From positions 1 through 5,081 of the forward strand of contig JAPPKT010000616.1 in assembly GCA_028819675.1 (NCBI GenBank): a DNA stretch of 5,081 nt, read 5' to 3'. The position numbers and the translations under genes were made by a program. The notes beneath the pieces are model-generated. The model was given only the letters and a program-made list of their open reading frames with translations, did not search any database and had not been told where the DNA came from. Shown here one piece after another: positions 1 to 5,081 of the stretch (positions are counted from its first letter, which is position 1; every line of letters starts with the position of its first letter). The stretch comes from Caldilineaceae bacterium (GTDB lineage: Bacteria > Chloroflexota > Anaerolineae > Caldilineales > Caldilineaceae).

Positions 1-442
1 TGACGATGCAGCGGTTGCTAAGGTTCGCGCCGGATTCCAGTTCGGCTGCGGCGGCGGCGCGCAGAAAGGGCGCGGCGGCGCGGATCATTTTGAAGGGAGC
101 AGTAAGGTGAACGTCGAGGATCGCCTGCCATTGTTCATCCGTGAGCTTGTGGGCCATGGCGTCCCAGGTATAGCCGGCGTTGTTGACAACGACGTTCAGT
201 TTTCCGAATGTGTCGACGGCGGTCTGCATGAGCAGTTCCGGGAATCCGGCGGCGGTGACATCGCCGGAGACTGCTACGGCTTGCCCTCCTTGGGACAGAA
301 TGGCATTGGCAGTCGCTGCGGCCAGGGCTGCGTCAAGGTCGTTGACTACGACGCTGGCGCCGTGCTCTGCAAACTGCAGGGCGGCGCTGGCCCCGATTCC
401 CCGACCCGCACCTGTTATGACTACGGTCTGGTCGTTGAACAT
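1..442 (-). CDS. Classical SDR-family oxidoreductase, N-terminal part (cut by left window edge)
   Basis: An NAD(P)-dependent dehydrogenase/reductase of the classical short-chain type (FabG-like), of which 147 residues are visible. The frame opens at ATG 442-440 with MFNDQTVVITGAGRGIG. This holds the Rossmann glycine motif TGAGRGIG at residues 10-17. An acidic residue after the second strand (VVVNDL, Asp35) usually indicates NAD(H) preference. GDV lies at 60-62, and the structural NNAG motif at 87-90 is followed by YTWD. The catalytic Ser and the YxxxK motif would lie past the left edge. The start is well fixed: an in-frame TGA lies at 454-452, and no later start would keep the glycine motif. 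There is no Shine-Dalgarno sequence, because a heptanucleotide repeat touches the ATG. Alanine-rich codons near the edge (GCG/GCC runs) fit the variable loop before the catalytic Ser. The substrate is unknown; a 3-oxoacyl or hydroxyacyl reductase is plausible from the MaoC neighbour. Confidence 0.9.
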   Translation of the reverse strand, partial: MFNDQTVVITGAGRGIGASAALQFAEHGASVVVNDLDAALAAATANAILSQGGQAVAVSGDVTAAGFPELLMQTAVDTFGKLNVVVNNAGYTWDAMAHKLTDEQWQAILDVHLTAPFKMIRAAAPFLRAAAAAELESGANLSNRCIV

Positions 443-483
443 GGTCAGTGGTCAGTGGTCAGTGGTCAGTGGTCAGTGGTCAG
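443..483 (-). repeat. Heptanucleotide tandem repeat (ACTGACC)n abutting a start codon
   Basis: On the plus strand the unit GGTCAGT occurs five times in perfect tandem (443-477), followed by a sixth copy lacking its last base (478-483). Read on the coding strand it is CTGACC followed by five ACTGACC units, and the last unit is directly followed by the ATG of the SDR gene at 442. Each unit contains TGA, and since 7 is not a multiple of 3, every frame meets a stop within three units. The array therefore cannot be coding in any frame. Short heptanucleotide tandem repeats are known from several bacterial groups (for example the STRR elements of cyanobacteria). I cannot say whether this one belongs to a genome-wide family. 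Confidence 0.97.
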
Positions 484-487
484 AGAA

Positions 488-516
488 AGTATAATCTGAA
501 AGGCGGTCGGTGAAAT
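488..516 (-). promoter_or_regulatory. Possible sigma70-type promoter for the downstream SDR gene
   Basis: On the minus strand TATACT (493-488) matches the -10 consensus TATAAT at five of six positions. It sits in the only AT-rich stretch of this spacer. The hexamer 17 bases upstream, ATTTCA (516-511), matches TTGACA at only three of six positions. A transcript from here would begin near the first repeat unit, making the heptanucleotide array the whole 5' leader. The -35 is poor, so this is a weak prediction; read-through from the MaoC gene is the alternative. Confidence 0.3.
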
Positions 517-518
517 AG

Positions 519-545
519 GGAATCTCCTGTTGTCATGCTGATTCC
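519..545 (-). other. Short inverted repeat in the spacer between MaoC and SDR genes
   Basis: GGAATC (519-524) and GATTCC (540-545) form a perfect 6-base inverted repeat around a 15-base loop. The coding-strand loop contains ACAGGAG, a Shine-Dalgarno-like string with no start codon at a usable distance. There is no T-run after the stem, so it is not a canonical terminator. It may be chance. Confidence 0.25.
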
Positions 546-577
546 AGGTGGCCATTTGGGACAGAACTGGCATTCCC

Positions 578-1054
578 TCAGTCTTCGAAATAGAGACGCG
601 AGACCATTTCGGCGACGCAGGTGGGTTTCTCTACGCCTTCGATCTCAACGGTTACGTTGTGAATGAGCTGCAGGCCGTTTCCTCTCACCTCCTCGACGGA
701 CTGGAGCTGGGTCGAGGCGCGTATTCTGGAGCCGGCGAGGAGCGGGTGGGGGAAGCGCACTCGATTGAGGCCGTAGTTTACGGTGAGGGCCACGCCGGGA
801 TACCTGGGCTTGTCGGGTTCAACCATTCCGGTAAGGTGGGGAACGAGGGCGAGCGTGAAGAAGCCGTGCGCGACGGTGGCGCCGAAGGGCGAGTCGCGGG
901 CGGCCCTTTCTTCGTCGACGTGAATCCACTGATGGTCCAGCGTTGCGTCGGCGAAGCTGTTGATCATGTTCTGGGTAACGGTGAACCAGCCGCCGGAGGT
1001 GGATTCGGCGCCGATTTTCGATTGCAGGTCTTCGTATGCAGCTTGTCGGGACAT
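578..1054 (-). CDS. MaoC-family hotdog hydratase/dehydratase
   Basis: A single-hotdog protein of 158 residues of the MaoC/NodN type. The family includes (R)-specific enoyl-CoA hydratases and related acyl-CoA dehydratases, normally cytoplasmic dimers. The segment FADATLDHQWIHVDEERA carries the expected catalytic Asp and His (Asp40 and His45 in this numbering), followed by the family's GATVAHGF signature at 58-65 and LALVPHLTG. The C-terminal strands (VNYGLNRVRFPHPLLAGSRI, then the VEIEG region) are also typical. I chose the ATG at 1054 over an in-frame ATG at 1066 because GGAG (1064-1061) stands six bases before it, whereas the upstream ATG has no good ribosome site; the longer form would add MEKT. 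The gene starts 31 bases after the stop of the SDR gene 1835-1086, so the two are probably co-transcribed and may act on one acyl substrate. The exact substrate is not evident. Confidence 0.92.
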   Translation of the reverse strand: MSRQAAYEDLQSKIGAESTSGGWFTVTQNMINSFADATLDHQWIHVDEERAARDSPFGATVAHGFFTLALVPHLTGMVEPDKPRYPGVALTVNYGLNRVRFPHPLLAGSRIRASTQLQSVEEVRGNGLQLIHNVTVEIEGVEKPTCVAEMVSRLYFED

Positions 1055-1060
1055 CGTCTT

Positions 1061-1064
1061 CTCC
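1061..1064 (-). promoter_or_regulatory. Ribosome binding site deciding the MaoC start
   Basis: GGAG on the minus strand lies six bases upstream of the ATG at 1054-1052 and overlaps the alternative ATG at 1066-1064. This favours the shorter 158-residue protein. Confidence 0.7.
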
Positions 1065-1085
1065 ATAATCGTGTCTTGGCGGTCG

Positions 1086-1835
1086 TCAGGCGGTCATGCC
1101 GCCGTCCAAATTGATGGCCTGCCCGGTGATAAAGCGAGACTGGTCTGAGCAAAGCCAAACGATGGCATCGGCGATGTCTCGCGGCTTGCCAAAGCGGCGC
1201 ATTGGAATGCGCTCGAGCATCTTCTCCGCCCTGTCGGGGTTGCCAGCGATGAGCGGATTGAACAGGGGTGTTTCGGTGAAGACGGGGCAGACTGCGTTTA
1301 CGCGAATATTGTGGCGTGCAACTTCCTGTGCTGCGACACGGGTGAGACCGATAACGGCGTGCTTGGAGGCGGTGTAGGCGGCCTGGTTCGGGAGTCCGAG
1401 TTTGCCCGCCAGGGAAGCTACGTTAACGATCGACCCACCCTGCCCGGCCATGCGACCGATCTCTTCCTTCATGCAGTAGAAGACGCCGGTGAGATTCACC
1501 GCCAGAACCCTGTCCCAACCTTCGTGCGGGTAGGAGCGCAGCTGTTCCCAAGGACCTCCTATCCCTGCATTGTTGACTGCGAAGTCGAGACGGCCGAAAC
1601 GGCTAGCGGTCTGCTCAAATAGACTCTCCACATCATTGTGATCAGATACGTCGCAGCGGATGAACAGCCCGTCTACGCCGCACTTCTGCATCTGGTCCAC
1701 CGTATCTGAGCCGCCGTCGGCGTCCACGTCGGCGGCAACGACTGATGCGCCCAGCTCTGCGAAGCGTATTGCGGTCTCGCGCCCGATTCCAGATGCGGCA
1801 CCGGTGACCAGTGCTACATTGTCATTGAAGTTCAT
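1086..1835 (-). CDS. Classical SDR-family NAD(P)-dependent oxidoreductase
   Basis: A complete 249-residue short-chain dehydrogenase/reductase, the standard length for the classical subfamily. The motifs appear in order: TGAASGIG at 11-18 (dinucleotide binding), Asp36 after the second strand (suggests NAD(H)), CDVS with Asp62 (adenine pocket), NNAG at 88-91, and the catalytic tetrad Asn114, Ser141, Tyr154 and Lys158 (YTASK). The C-terminus GQAINLDGGMTA is typical of FabG-like and 2,3-diol or alcohol dehydrogenases. One departure is seen: the usual PG motif after the last catalytic helix is CPVFTETP (183-190), with Val in place of Gly. The ATG at 1835 lies 15 bases after the stop of the binding-protein gene; the ribosome site is weak (GAG eight bases upstream). 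The MaoC gene follows 31 bases on. Family assignment is certain; substrate (hydroxyacyl, alcohol, sugar or steroid) is not. Confidence 0.96.
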   Translation of the reverse strand: MNFNDNVALVTGAASGIGRETAIRFAELGASVVAADVDADGGSDTVDQMQKCGVDGLFIRCDVSDHNDVESLFEQTASRFGRLDFAVNNAGIGGPWEQLRSYPHEGWDRVLAVNLTGVFYCMKEEIGRMAGQGGSIVNVASLAGKLGLPNQAAYTASKHAVIGLTRVAAQEVARHNIRVNAVCPVFTETPLFNPLIAGNPDRAEKMLERIPMRRFGKPRDIADAIVWLCSDQSRFITGQAINLDGGMTA

Positions 1836-1850
1836 TGTATTCGCTCACAG

Positions 1851-3257
1851 TCAGGGGCTGGAAGTATGCGTTGTGTTCGGAGTTGGCACAGTTTCGGCGG
1901 CCGTCTCCAGTAGAGTTTCGCCCAACTCCTGGAGTTCGGCAAAAAAGTCGCTGGCTTCGACGGTTGCAGCGAAAAGTTGGACCATACCTCGATTGAAACT
2001 GTTCAGAAAGGAGTCGAAGCCTGGGGGGAATTGCCAAACCAGAGCTGTGGGTACAGCGTCGGCAAATGGGGCGAGACGGGGGAAGTGCGTTTTCCATTCC
2101 TCTCTCAAGTCGTTGCGGGCTGGAATCCAGCCGCCGTTGTTGGGCAGGGAGCGGATTACGTCAGTTCCGCTTAGCAGAGCCGCCAGCTCAAAGGCATCGT
2201 TCTTGCGCGTTGATGCGGCAGAAACGGCATAGCAACTGGTGAAGGCTACGGAAGTGTTCCCCCCAGCAGGTCCCGAGGGGATAGGTGCTACTCCATAGTG
2301 GAAGTCAGGAAACTCGACTTCAAAGTAGGGAGCTATCCAGTTCCCCTCAATTGTCAGTGCGCCCTTGCCTTTTGCCAGGACCTCTCCGGTCCATTCGTTA
2401 TTCGACTCACCGGCATGGCCGGCGAAGTTGTCACGGAAGATCTGGATGTACCAGTCCATTGCGGCTGCGGCTGCAGGAGACTCCAGAGCCATACGGCCGC
2501 TGTCATCGATGATTGTACCACCGGCCCCGTACAGGAAGGGAAGCCAGCGGGAAAGATCGGGGGATTCGATGAATCCGAAGCGGTTGCGTTCCAAGTCGGT
2601 TTGGCCGACTGCAACCTCTCTCAGCGACTCCCAACTTTTTGGGGGAGAGCGGCCGGCGGCAGCCAGGCCGTCACTGTCGAAGACGAGCGCCAGCGTGCGT
2701 ACTTCGCGGGGCAGACAGTAGCGCAGTTCCGAAGTCTCGCCTGGCCAGGTAAAGGCAGCGGCCAGTCGGGGCGGGTAGGCTGTTGGGTCAAGGAGGTTTT
2801 CTTCAGCGGGGGCCAGCAGTCCCTGGCTCGCGAGGTCCGGAAAGAGAAACGCTGAAACGACGACAAGGTCCGGGGGTTCTTCGCCGGAGAGCCGGTCGAC
2901 GAGCGCCTGGCCGTAGTCTTGCGAGGCGGACAACCGGACCTGCAACTCCTTACCTTCAGCCCAAGAGACGATGCGGCTCTGCAAGGCCTCGGTGACCTGC
3001 CCCTCTTCAGGGAAGAAGAGTTGCAGATGGCGATCGCTTGCATCAGGTTCACTCCTCAACTGGAGGAAAGGTAGTTCTGGCAGGCGGGGACGAAAAGGCA
3101 GCGCGTTGCATCCGCTGAGTAGCGCTACCAGTAGCAAGAGCCCGAAGGGCAGTGGGAGGCGAAGGGAGGCGTAACGCCGGAGCGTTGCGCCTATCCCGAA
3201 GGTGCACCTGCCCTGGCTTGCTTCATTGCTGACTGTCAACGAACGCTGAATAGGCAT
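1851..3257 (-). CDS. ABC-importer substrate-binding lipoprotein (family 1, sugar-type)
   Basis: An extracellular solute-binding protein of 468 residues. A long basic N-region (residues 1-33) precedes a hydrophobic segment, [19 protein letters not shown] is a lipobox, so signal peptidase II should cut before Cys50 and the mature protein should be lipid-anchored. A Pro-rich linker follows. The body shows family-1 traits: [21 protein letters not shown] (128-148) in lobe one, a PPKSWESL segment (205-212), [10 protein letters not shown] (298-307), then [13 protein letters not shown] (321-333). The C-terminal tail is Thr/Pro-rich. The only ATG before the signal peptide is at 3257, inside the last 35 bases of gcvH; its ribosome site is poor (GGA five bases away), which suggests translational coupling. 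TTG at 3239 is the only near alternative. The ligand is unknown: sugars are common for the family. No permease or ATPase gene is visible. Confidence 0.92.
   Translation of the reverse strand: MPIQRSLTVSNEASQGRCTFGIGATLRRYASLRLPLPFGLLLLVALLSGCNALPFRPRLPELPFLQLRSEPDASDRHLQLFFPEEGQVTEALQSRIVSWAEGKELQVRLSASQDYGQALVDRLSGEEPPDLVVVSAFLFPDLASQGLLAPAEENLLDPTAYPPRLAAAFTWPGETSELRYCLPREVRTLALVFDSDGLAAAGRSPPKSWESLREVAVGQTDLERNRFGFIESPDLSRWLPFLYGAGGTIIDDSGRMALESPAAAAAMDWYIQIFRDNFAGHAGESNNEWTGEVLAKGKGALTIEGNWIAPYFEVEFPDFHYGVAPIPSGPAGGNTSVAFTSCYAVSAASTRKNDAFELAALLSGTDVIRSLPNNGGWIPARNDLREEWKTHFPRLAPFADAVPTALVWQFPPGFDSFLNSFNRGMVQLFAATVEASDFFAELQELGETLLETAAETVPTPNTTHTSSP
3168..3191 (-). other. Strong hairpin just after the gcvH stop, inside the binding-protein gene
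   Basis: A 10-base stem with a 4-base loop. On the coding strand GGCGCAACGC and GCGTTACGCC flank TCCG and pair except for one C-A mismatch. On the plus strand the mismatch becomes a G-U wobble, so the stem is complete there. It begins 31 bases after the gcvH stop codon and codes for residues 23-30 (GATLRRYA) of the lipoprotein signal region. It is not followed by a T-run, so it is not a standard intrinsic terminator. It could protect the gcvH message 3' end or moderate expression of the next gene; function is inferred only from position. Confidence 0.5.
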
Positions 3258-3615
3258 CGGCGTCCATCAGCTTCTCGAGTTCGGCTCCATCTTCGACTTC
3301 TATTTTTAGGAACCAAGCCCCGTACGGGTCACTGTTGACCAGTTCGGGCGTGTCGTTCAGTTCTTCGTTGACGGCGGAGACGGAGCCGGAGACGGGGGCG
3401 ATTATGTCCTCAGCCGCTTTGACCGATTCGACGACCGCGACGGCTTCACCGGCGGATACAGTCGTACCGATTTCAGGTAGCTCGACAAATACGATGTCGC
3501 TCATCATATCCTGTGCGGCATCGCTGATACCGACGACGACCTGGGAATCTTCCTGTCGGGCCCATTCGTGGGTGTCGGCATATTTCAGACTTTGTTCGTA
3601 GACGTAGGTTGCCAT
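3223..3615 (-). CDS. gcvH: Glycine cleavage system H protein
   Basis: A complete H protein of 130 residues, the usual length. It carries the lipoyl arm that shuttles the aminomethyl group between the P, T and L proteins of the glycine cleavage complex in the cytoplasm. Seen in sequence: [10 protein letters not shown] near the N-terminus, [22 protein letters not shown] (29-50), and the lipoyl-attachment segment [10 protein letters not shown] with Lys66 as the modified residue. The conserved [24 protein letters not shown] and WFLKIE segments follow. I chose ATG 3615 because MATYVY fits the family start and a purine-rich AAGGGAAG stands six bases before it; an upstream in-frame TTG at 3636 would only add seven odd residues. 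The T, P and L genes are not in the window, so the gene is separated from at least its immediate partners. Its last 35 bases overlap the next gene. Some H-like proteins serve in lipoate transfer instead, but this one looks canonical. Confidence 0.97.
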   Translation of the reverse strand: MATYVYEQSLKYADTHEWARQEDSQVVVGISDAAQDMMSDIVFVELPEIGTTVSAGEAVAVVESVKAAEDIIAPVSGSVSAVNEELNDTPELVNSDPYGAWFLKIEVEDGAELEKLMDADAYSAFVDSQQ

Positions 3616-3747
3616 CGTGTTCTTCCCTTCTTTCAAGTGGCACCGGTTTCCAGATGAGCGGCTGGCGAAACCTTTAATTCATAGACGCAGGCGTGCGCAG
3701 GCTGCGGAGTTATGTCTTCCGGCGGCCCGGAATCGCCAGCCAATCGT
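3616..3747 (-). other. Spacer between ileS and gcvH with two small inverted repeats
   Basis: This 132-base region holds no gene. Near the ileS end, TTCCGG/CCGGAA (3717-3722 and 3727-3732) is a perfect 6-base stem with a 4-base loop, but no T-run follows on the minus strand. Near gcvH, GGTTTC/GAAACC (3645-3650 and 3667-3672) is a 6-base stem that extends inwards by CAG/CTG across a two-base bulge; on the plus strand it is followed by TTTAATT. A 7-base direct repeat, CGCAGGC, occurs at 3686 and 3696. I see no clear promoter: TATGAA (3683-3678) is a possible -10 without a partner. I see no glycine riboswitch core motifs. Confidence 0.5.
3622..3629 (-). promoter_or_regulatory. Ribosome binding site of gcvH
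   Basis: AAGGGAAG on the minus strand, six bases before ATG 3615-3613. It supports this start rather than the in-frame TTG at 3636. Confidence 0.55.
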
Positions 3748-5081
3748 TTAAGCTTTTTTCAGGCCAACAGTGACTTCCTCTTCGCCCAGAGCAAAGGTAA
3801 CGGTCTCGCTGCCGGCAAGTTCGCCGACGTCGGAGGCGAATCCAACGTCCAAGGTCAAGGTTTCAGACACTACGTAGTCCTGATGTGCAGACAGCAGGCT
3901 GCTCAGGAGCGGTGTGTCTGACAGCGTCAGCTCGATGCGGTCGCTAATATCCAGATCGGAGTCTTTTCGCAGCTGCTGAATGCGACGGACGAGCTCGCGT
4001 GCGTGGCCTTCAAGCTCCAGCTCGGGAGTGAGTGTGGTGGTGACGGCCACCAGGTAGCCGCCGTCCTCGGCGACGGCGAGGCCGGCGCGCGGGGTGCGGC
4101 GGACCTCGACGTCCTCGGGTTCTACGACGTACTCCTGATCTTCGCCTACCACGGTCACCGATTCACCGGCGTCAAAGCCGGCGGCAAGTTCACGCTGGTC
4201 CATCTCTGCGAACTTGCTCCTGATGACAGGGTAGCCGCGGCCGTATTTTTGGCCAAGTTGCTTGGGCAGTGGGAAGACAGTCACATCGACAAGATCTCCG
4301 GCTGTGCCTGCGAAACCGAGCTCCTTGACGTTGAGTTCGGTGAGGAGCAGGTCTCGCAGCCTCTCCAGTCCAGCGTATTCTTCTTCTGAGCGAGTGCGAA
4401 CGATGACCCGTTGTACAGGCTGGCGTACTTTGAGCGCAACCGATTCTCTCGCGGCTCGTCCCAGCGTCGTCACCTTTTGGGCCAGGCCCATGTCGGCATG
4501 AAGGCGGTCGTCGATGGCGGACTCATCAGACTGCGGCCAGGCGGCAAGATGGACGGAGTCCGGCGCCTCCGGCTGAACGCCTACGACCAGATTCTGGTAG
4601 ATTTCTTCCGAGATGAAGGGGATGGCCGGGGCCAGGAGCTTGGCGACAGTAGTGAGCGTGTGATGCAGGGTCGACAGGGCGGCAGGGTCGCCGTCCCAGA
4701 AGCGGCGGCGGTTGAGACGCACATACCAGTTGCTGAGCTCGTCGACGAAGTCGGCGATAGGGCGTGTGGCGGCGGTGACGTCGTAGGCCTCATATGCGGC
4801 GGTCACGTCGCGTACGAGACGGTTGAGTTCGGACAGGAGCCAGCGATCCTGTAGGGCGGCTTCGGCGGAAACGTTTGCGCCGTTTCCTCCAGTGCCGTTT
4901 CCGTCCTGAGATTCCTGAAGATTAGCGTAGACTACGAAAAAGCTGTAGGTGTTCCACAGCGTATTCAGAAAGCGGCGCTTCACCTCGGCCACGAGGTTGC
5001 CGCTGAAGCGGCGGGCATTTCCGGGTGGTCCGGCGGTATACATGTACCAGCGGGTGGCGTCGGCGCCGTGTTCGGCAAAGA
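3748..5081 (-). CDS. ileS: Isoleucyl-tRNA synthetase, C-terminal 443 residues (cut by right window edge)
   Basis: The enzyme charges tRNA-Ile with isoleucine. The visible part begins [20 protein letters not shown], the end of the class I catalytic core just after where KMSKS would stand (beyond the edge). Then come the helical anticodon-binding domain ([52 protein letters not shown]) and, after [14 protein letters not shown], a C-terminal domain with [13 protein letters not shown] and [23 protein letters not shown]. These features fit type 2 IleRS, the eukaryote-like form. No cysteine occurs anywhere in the visible part, so the C-terminal zinc-binding motif of the common bacterial type 1 enzyme is absent. 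An insert rich in Gly and Asn (GNGTGGNGAN) sits before DRWLLSEL. The stop is TAA at 3750-3748. The frame is continuous to the window edge, so the internal ATG at 5043 is not the start. Confidence 0.96.
   Translation of the reverse strand, partial: FAEHGADATRWYMYTAGPPGNARRFSGNLVAEVKRRFLNTLWNTYSFFVVYANLQESQDGNGTGGNGANVSAEAALQDRWLLSELNRLVRDVTAAYEAYDVTAATRPIADFVDELSNWYVRLNRRRFWDGDPAALSTLHHTLTTVAKLLAPAIPFISEEIYQNLVVGVQPEAPDSVHLAAWPQSDESAIDDRLHADMGLAQKVTTLGRAARESVALKVRQPVQRVIVRTRSEEEYAGLERLRDLLLTELNVKELGFAGTAGDLVDVTVFPLPKQLGQKYGRGYPVIRSKFAEMDQRELAAGFDAGESVTVVGEDQEYVVEPEDVEVRRTPRAGLAVAEDGGYLVAVTTTLTPELELEGHARELVRRIQQLRKDSDLDISDRIELTLSDTPLLSSLLSAHQDYVVSETLTLDVGFASDVGELAGSETVTFALGEEEVTVGLKKA
4879..4902 (-). 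repeat. Short direct repeat coding a Gly/Asn-rich linker in IleRS
   Basis: GGAAACGGC on the coding strand occurs twice, 15 bases apart (4902-4894 and 4887-4879), encoding GNG twice within GNGTGGNG. It lies in a variable loop between two helices of the anticodon-binding domain and looks like a local in-frame duplication. Confidence 0.6.

Noticed and set aside
44..95. GCG/GGC-rich stretch as a trinucleotide repeat
   Set aside because: It is irregular and encodes alanines in a variable SDR loop; ordinary GC-rich codon use explains it.
443..483. Tandem repeat as a CRISPR array
   Set aside because: The unit is 7 bases with no spacers, so it is a simple tandem repeat.
107..499. Open frames on the plus strand at 107-499 and 180-494
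   Set aside because: They lie opposite the truncated SDR, whose minus-strand translation shows clear family motifs. Their C-termini are just the heptanucleotide repeat read through.
548..1114. Long plus-strand open frame of 188 codons
   Set aside because: It is the antisense of the MaoC gene, has low-complexity Gly/Val/Glu composition and shows no recognisable domain.
1660..2855. Plus-strand open frames at 1660-2232 and 2298-2855, and minus-strand out-of-frame ORFs at 1822-2097 and 2621-3052
   Set aside because: All overlap the SDR or binding-protein genes in other frames and have the composition expected of GC-rich shadow frames.
3162..3182. Tat signal in the binding protein (Arg27-Arg28)
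   Set aside because: The context LRRYASL does not match the twin-arginine consensus, and a normal lipobox follows, so a Sec lipoprotein signal is the simpler reading.
3645..3732. Intrinsic terminator after ileS
   Set aside because: The two inverted repeats have short stems and no T-run on the minus strand. The only T-rich flank is on the plus strand, where there is no gene to end.
3616..3747. Glycine riboswitch upstream of gcvH
   Set aside because: The spacer is short and I could not find the conserved glycine-aptamer core motifs.
4003..4854. Plus-strand open frames opposite ileS (4003-4389, 4411-4854)
   Set aside because: The minus strand is plainly IleRS here, and these frames have no recognisable features.

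Overview
The window is ordinary bacterial chromosome: moderately GC-rich, densely coded, and entirely on the minus strand, so it reads from high to low coordinates. The organism cannot be named from this sequence. The IleRS C-terminus looks like the type 2 (eukaryote-like) form, and the MaoC/SDR oxidoreductase set is of a kind common in heterotrophic environmental bacteria. A Chloroflexota-like lineage is a guess from memory of similar proteins, not a demonstrated placement.

Layout in order of transcription. (1) 5081-3748: the C-terminal part of isoleucyl-tRNA synthetase, cut by the right edge just after the expected KMSKS region. (2) 3747-3616: a 132-base spacer with two small inverted repeats and no convincing terminator. 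(3) 3615-3223: a complete glycine cleavage H protein with its lipoyl-lysine motif. (4) 3257-1851: a lipoprotein substrate-binding protein of an ABC importer. Its start lies inside the end of gcvH, and a strong hairpin sits in its signal-peptide codons. (5) 1835-1086: a complete classical SDR dehydrogenase. (6) 1054-578: a MaoC-type hotdog hydratase/dehydratase. (7) 577-443: a 135-base spacer with a possible promoter and a heptanucleotide tandem repeat. (8) 442-1: the N-terminal 147 residues of a second classical SDR, cut by the left edge.

Spacing suggests two transcriptional blocks. The block from gcvH through the MaoC gene is tight: a 35-base overlap, then gaps of 15 and 31 bases. The terminal SDR may have its own promoter. 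SDR plus MaoC plus SDR could carry out reduction or oxidation of a keto/hydroxyacyl substrate together with (de)hydration, as in acyl-CoA metabolism, but the substrate cannot be read from the sequence. The binding protein has no permease or ATPase gene in view.

I found no new system, mobile element, CRISPR array or RNA gene. The points most worth a second look are the (ACTGACC)n array that abuts the start codon of the last SDR and leaves it without a Shine-Dalgarno sequence, and the hairpin just after the gcvH stop inside the next gene.
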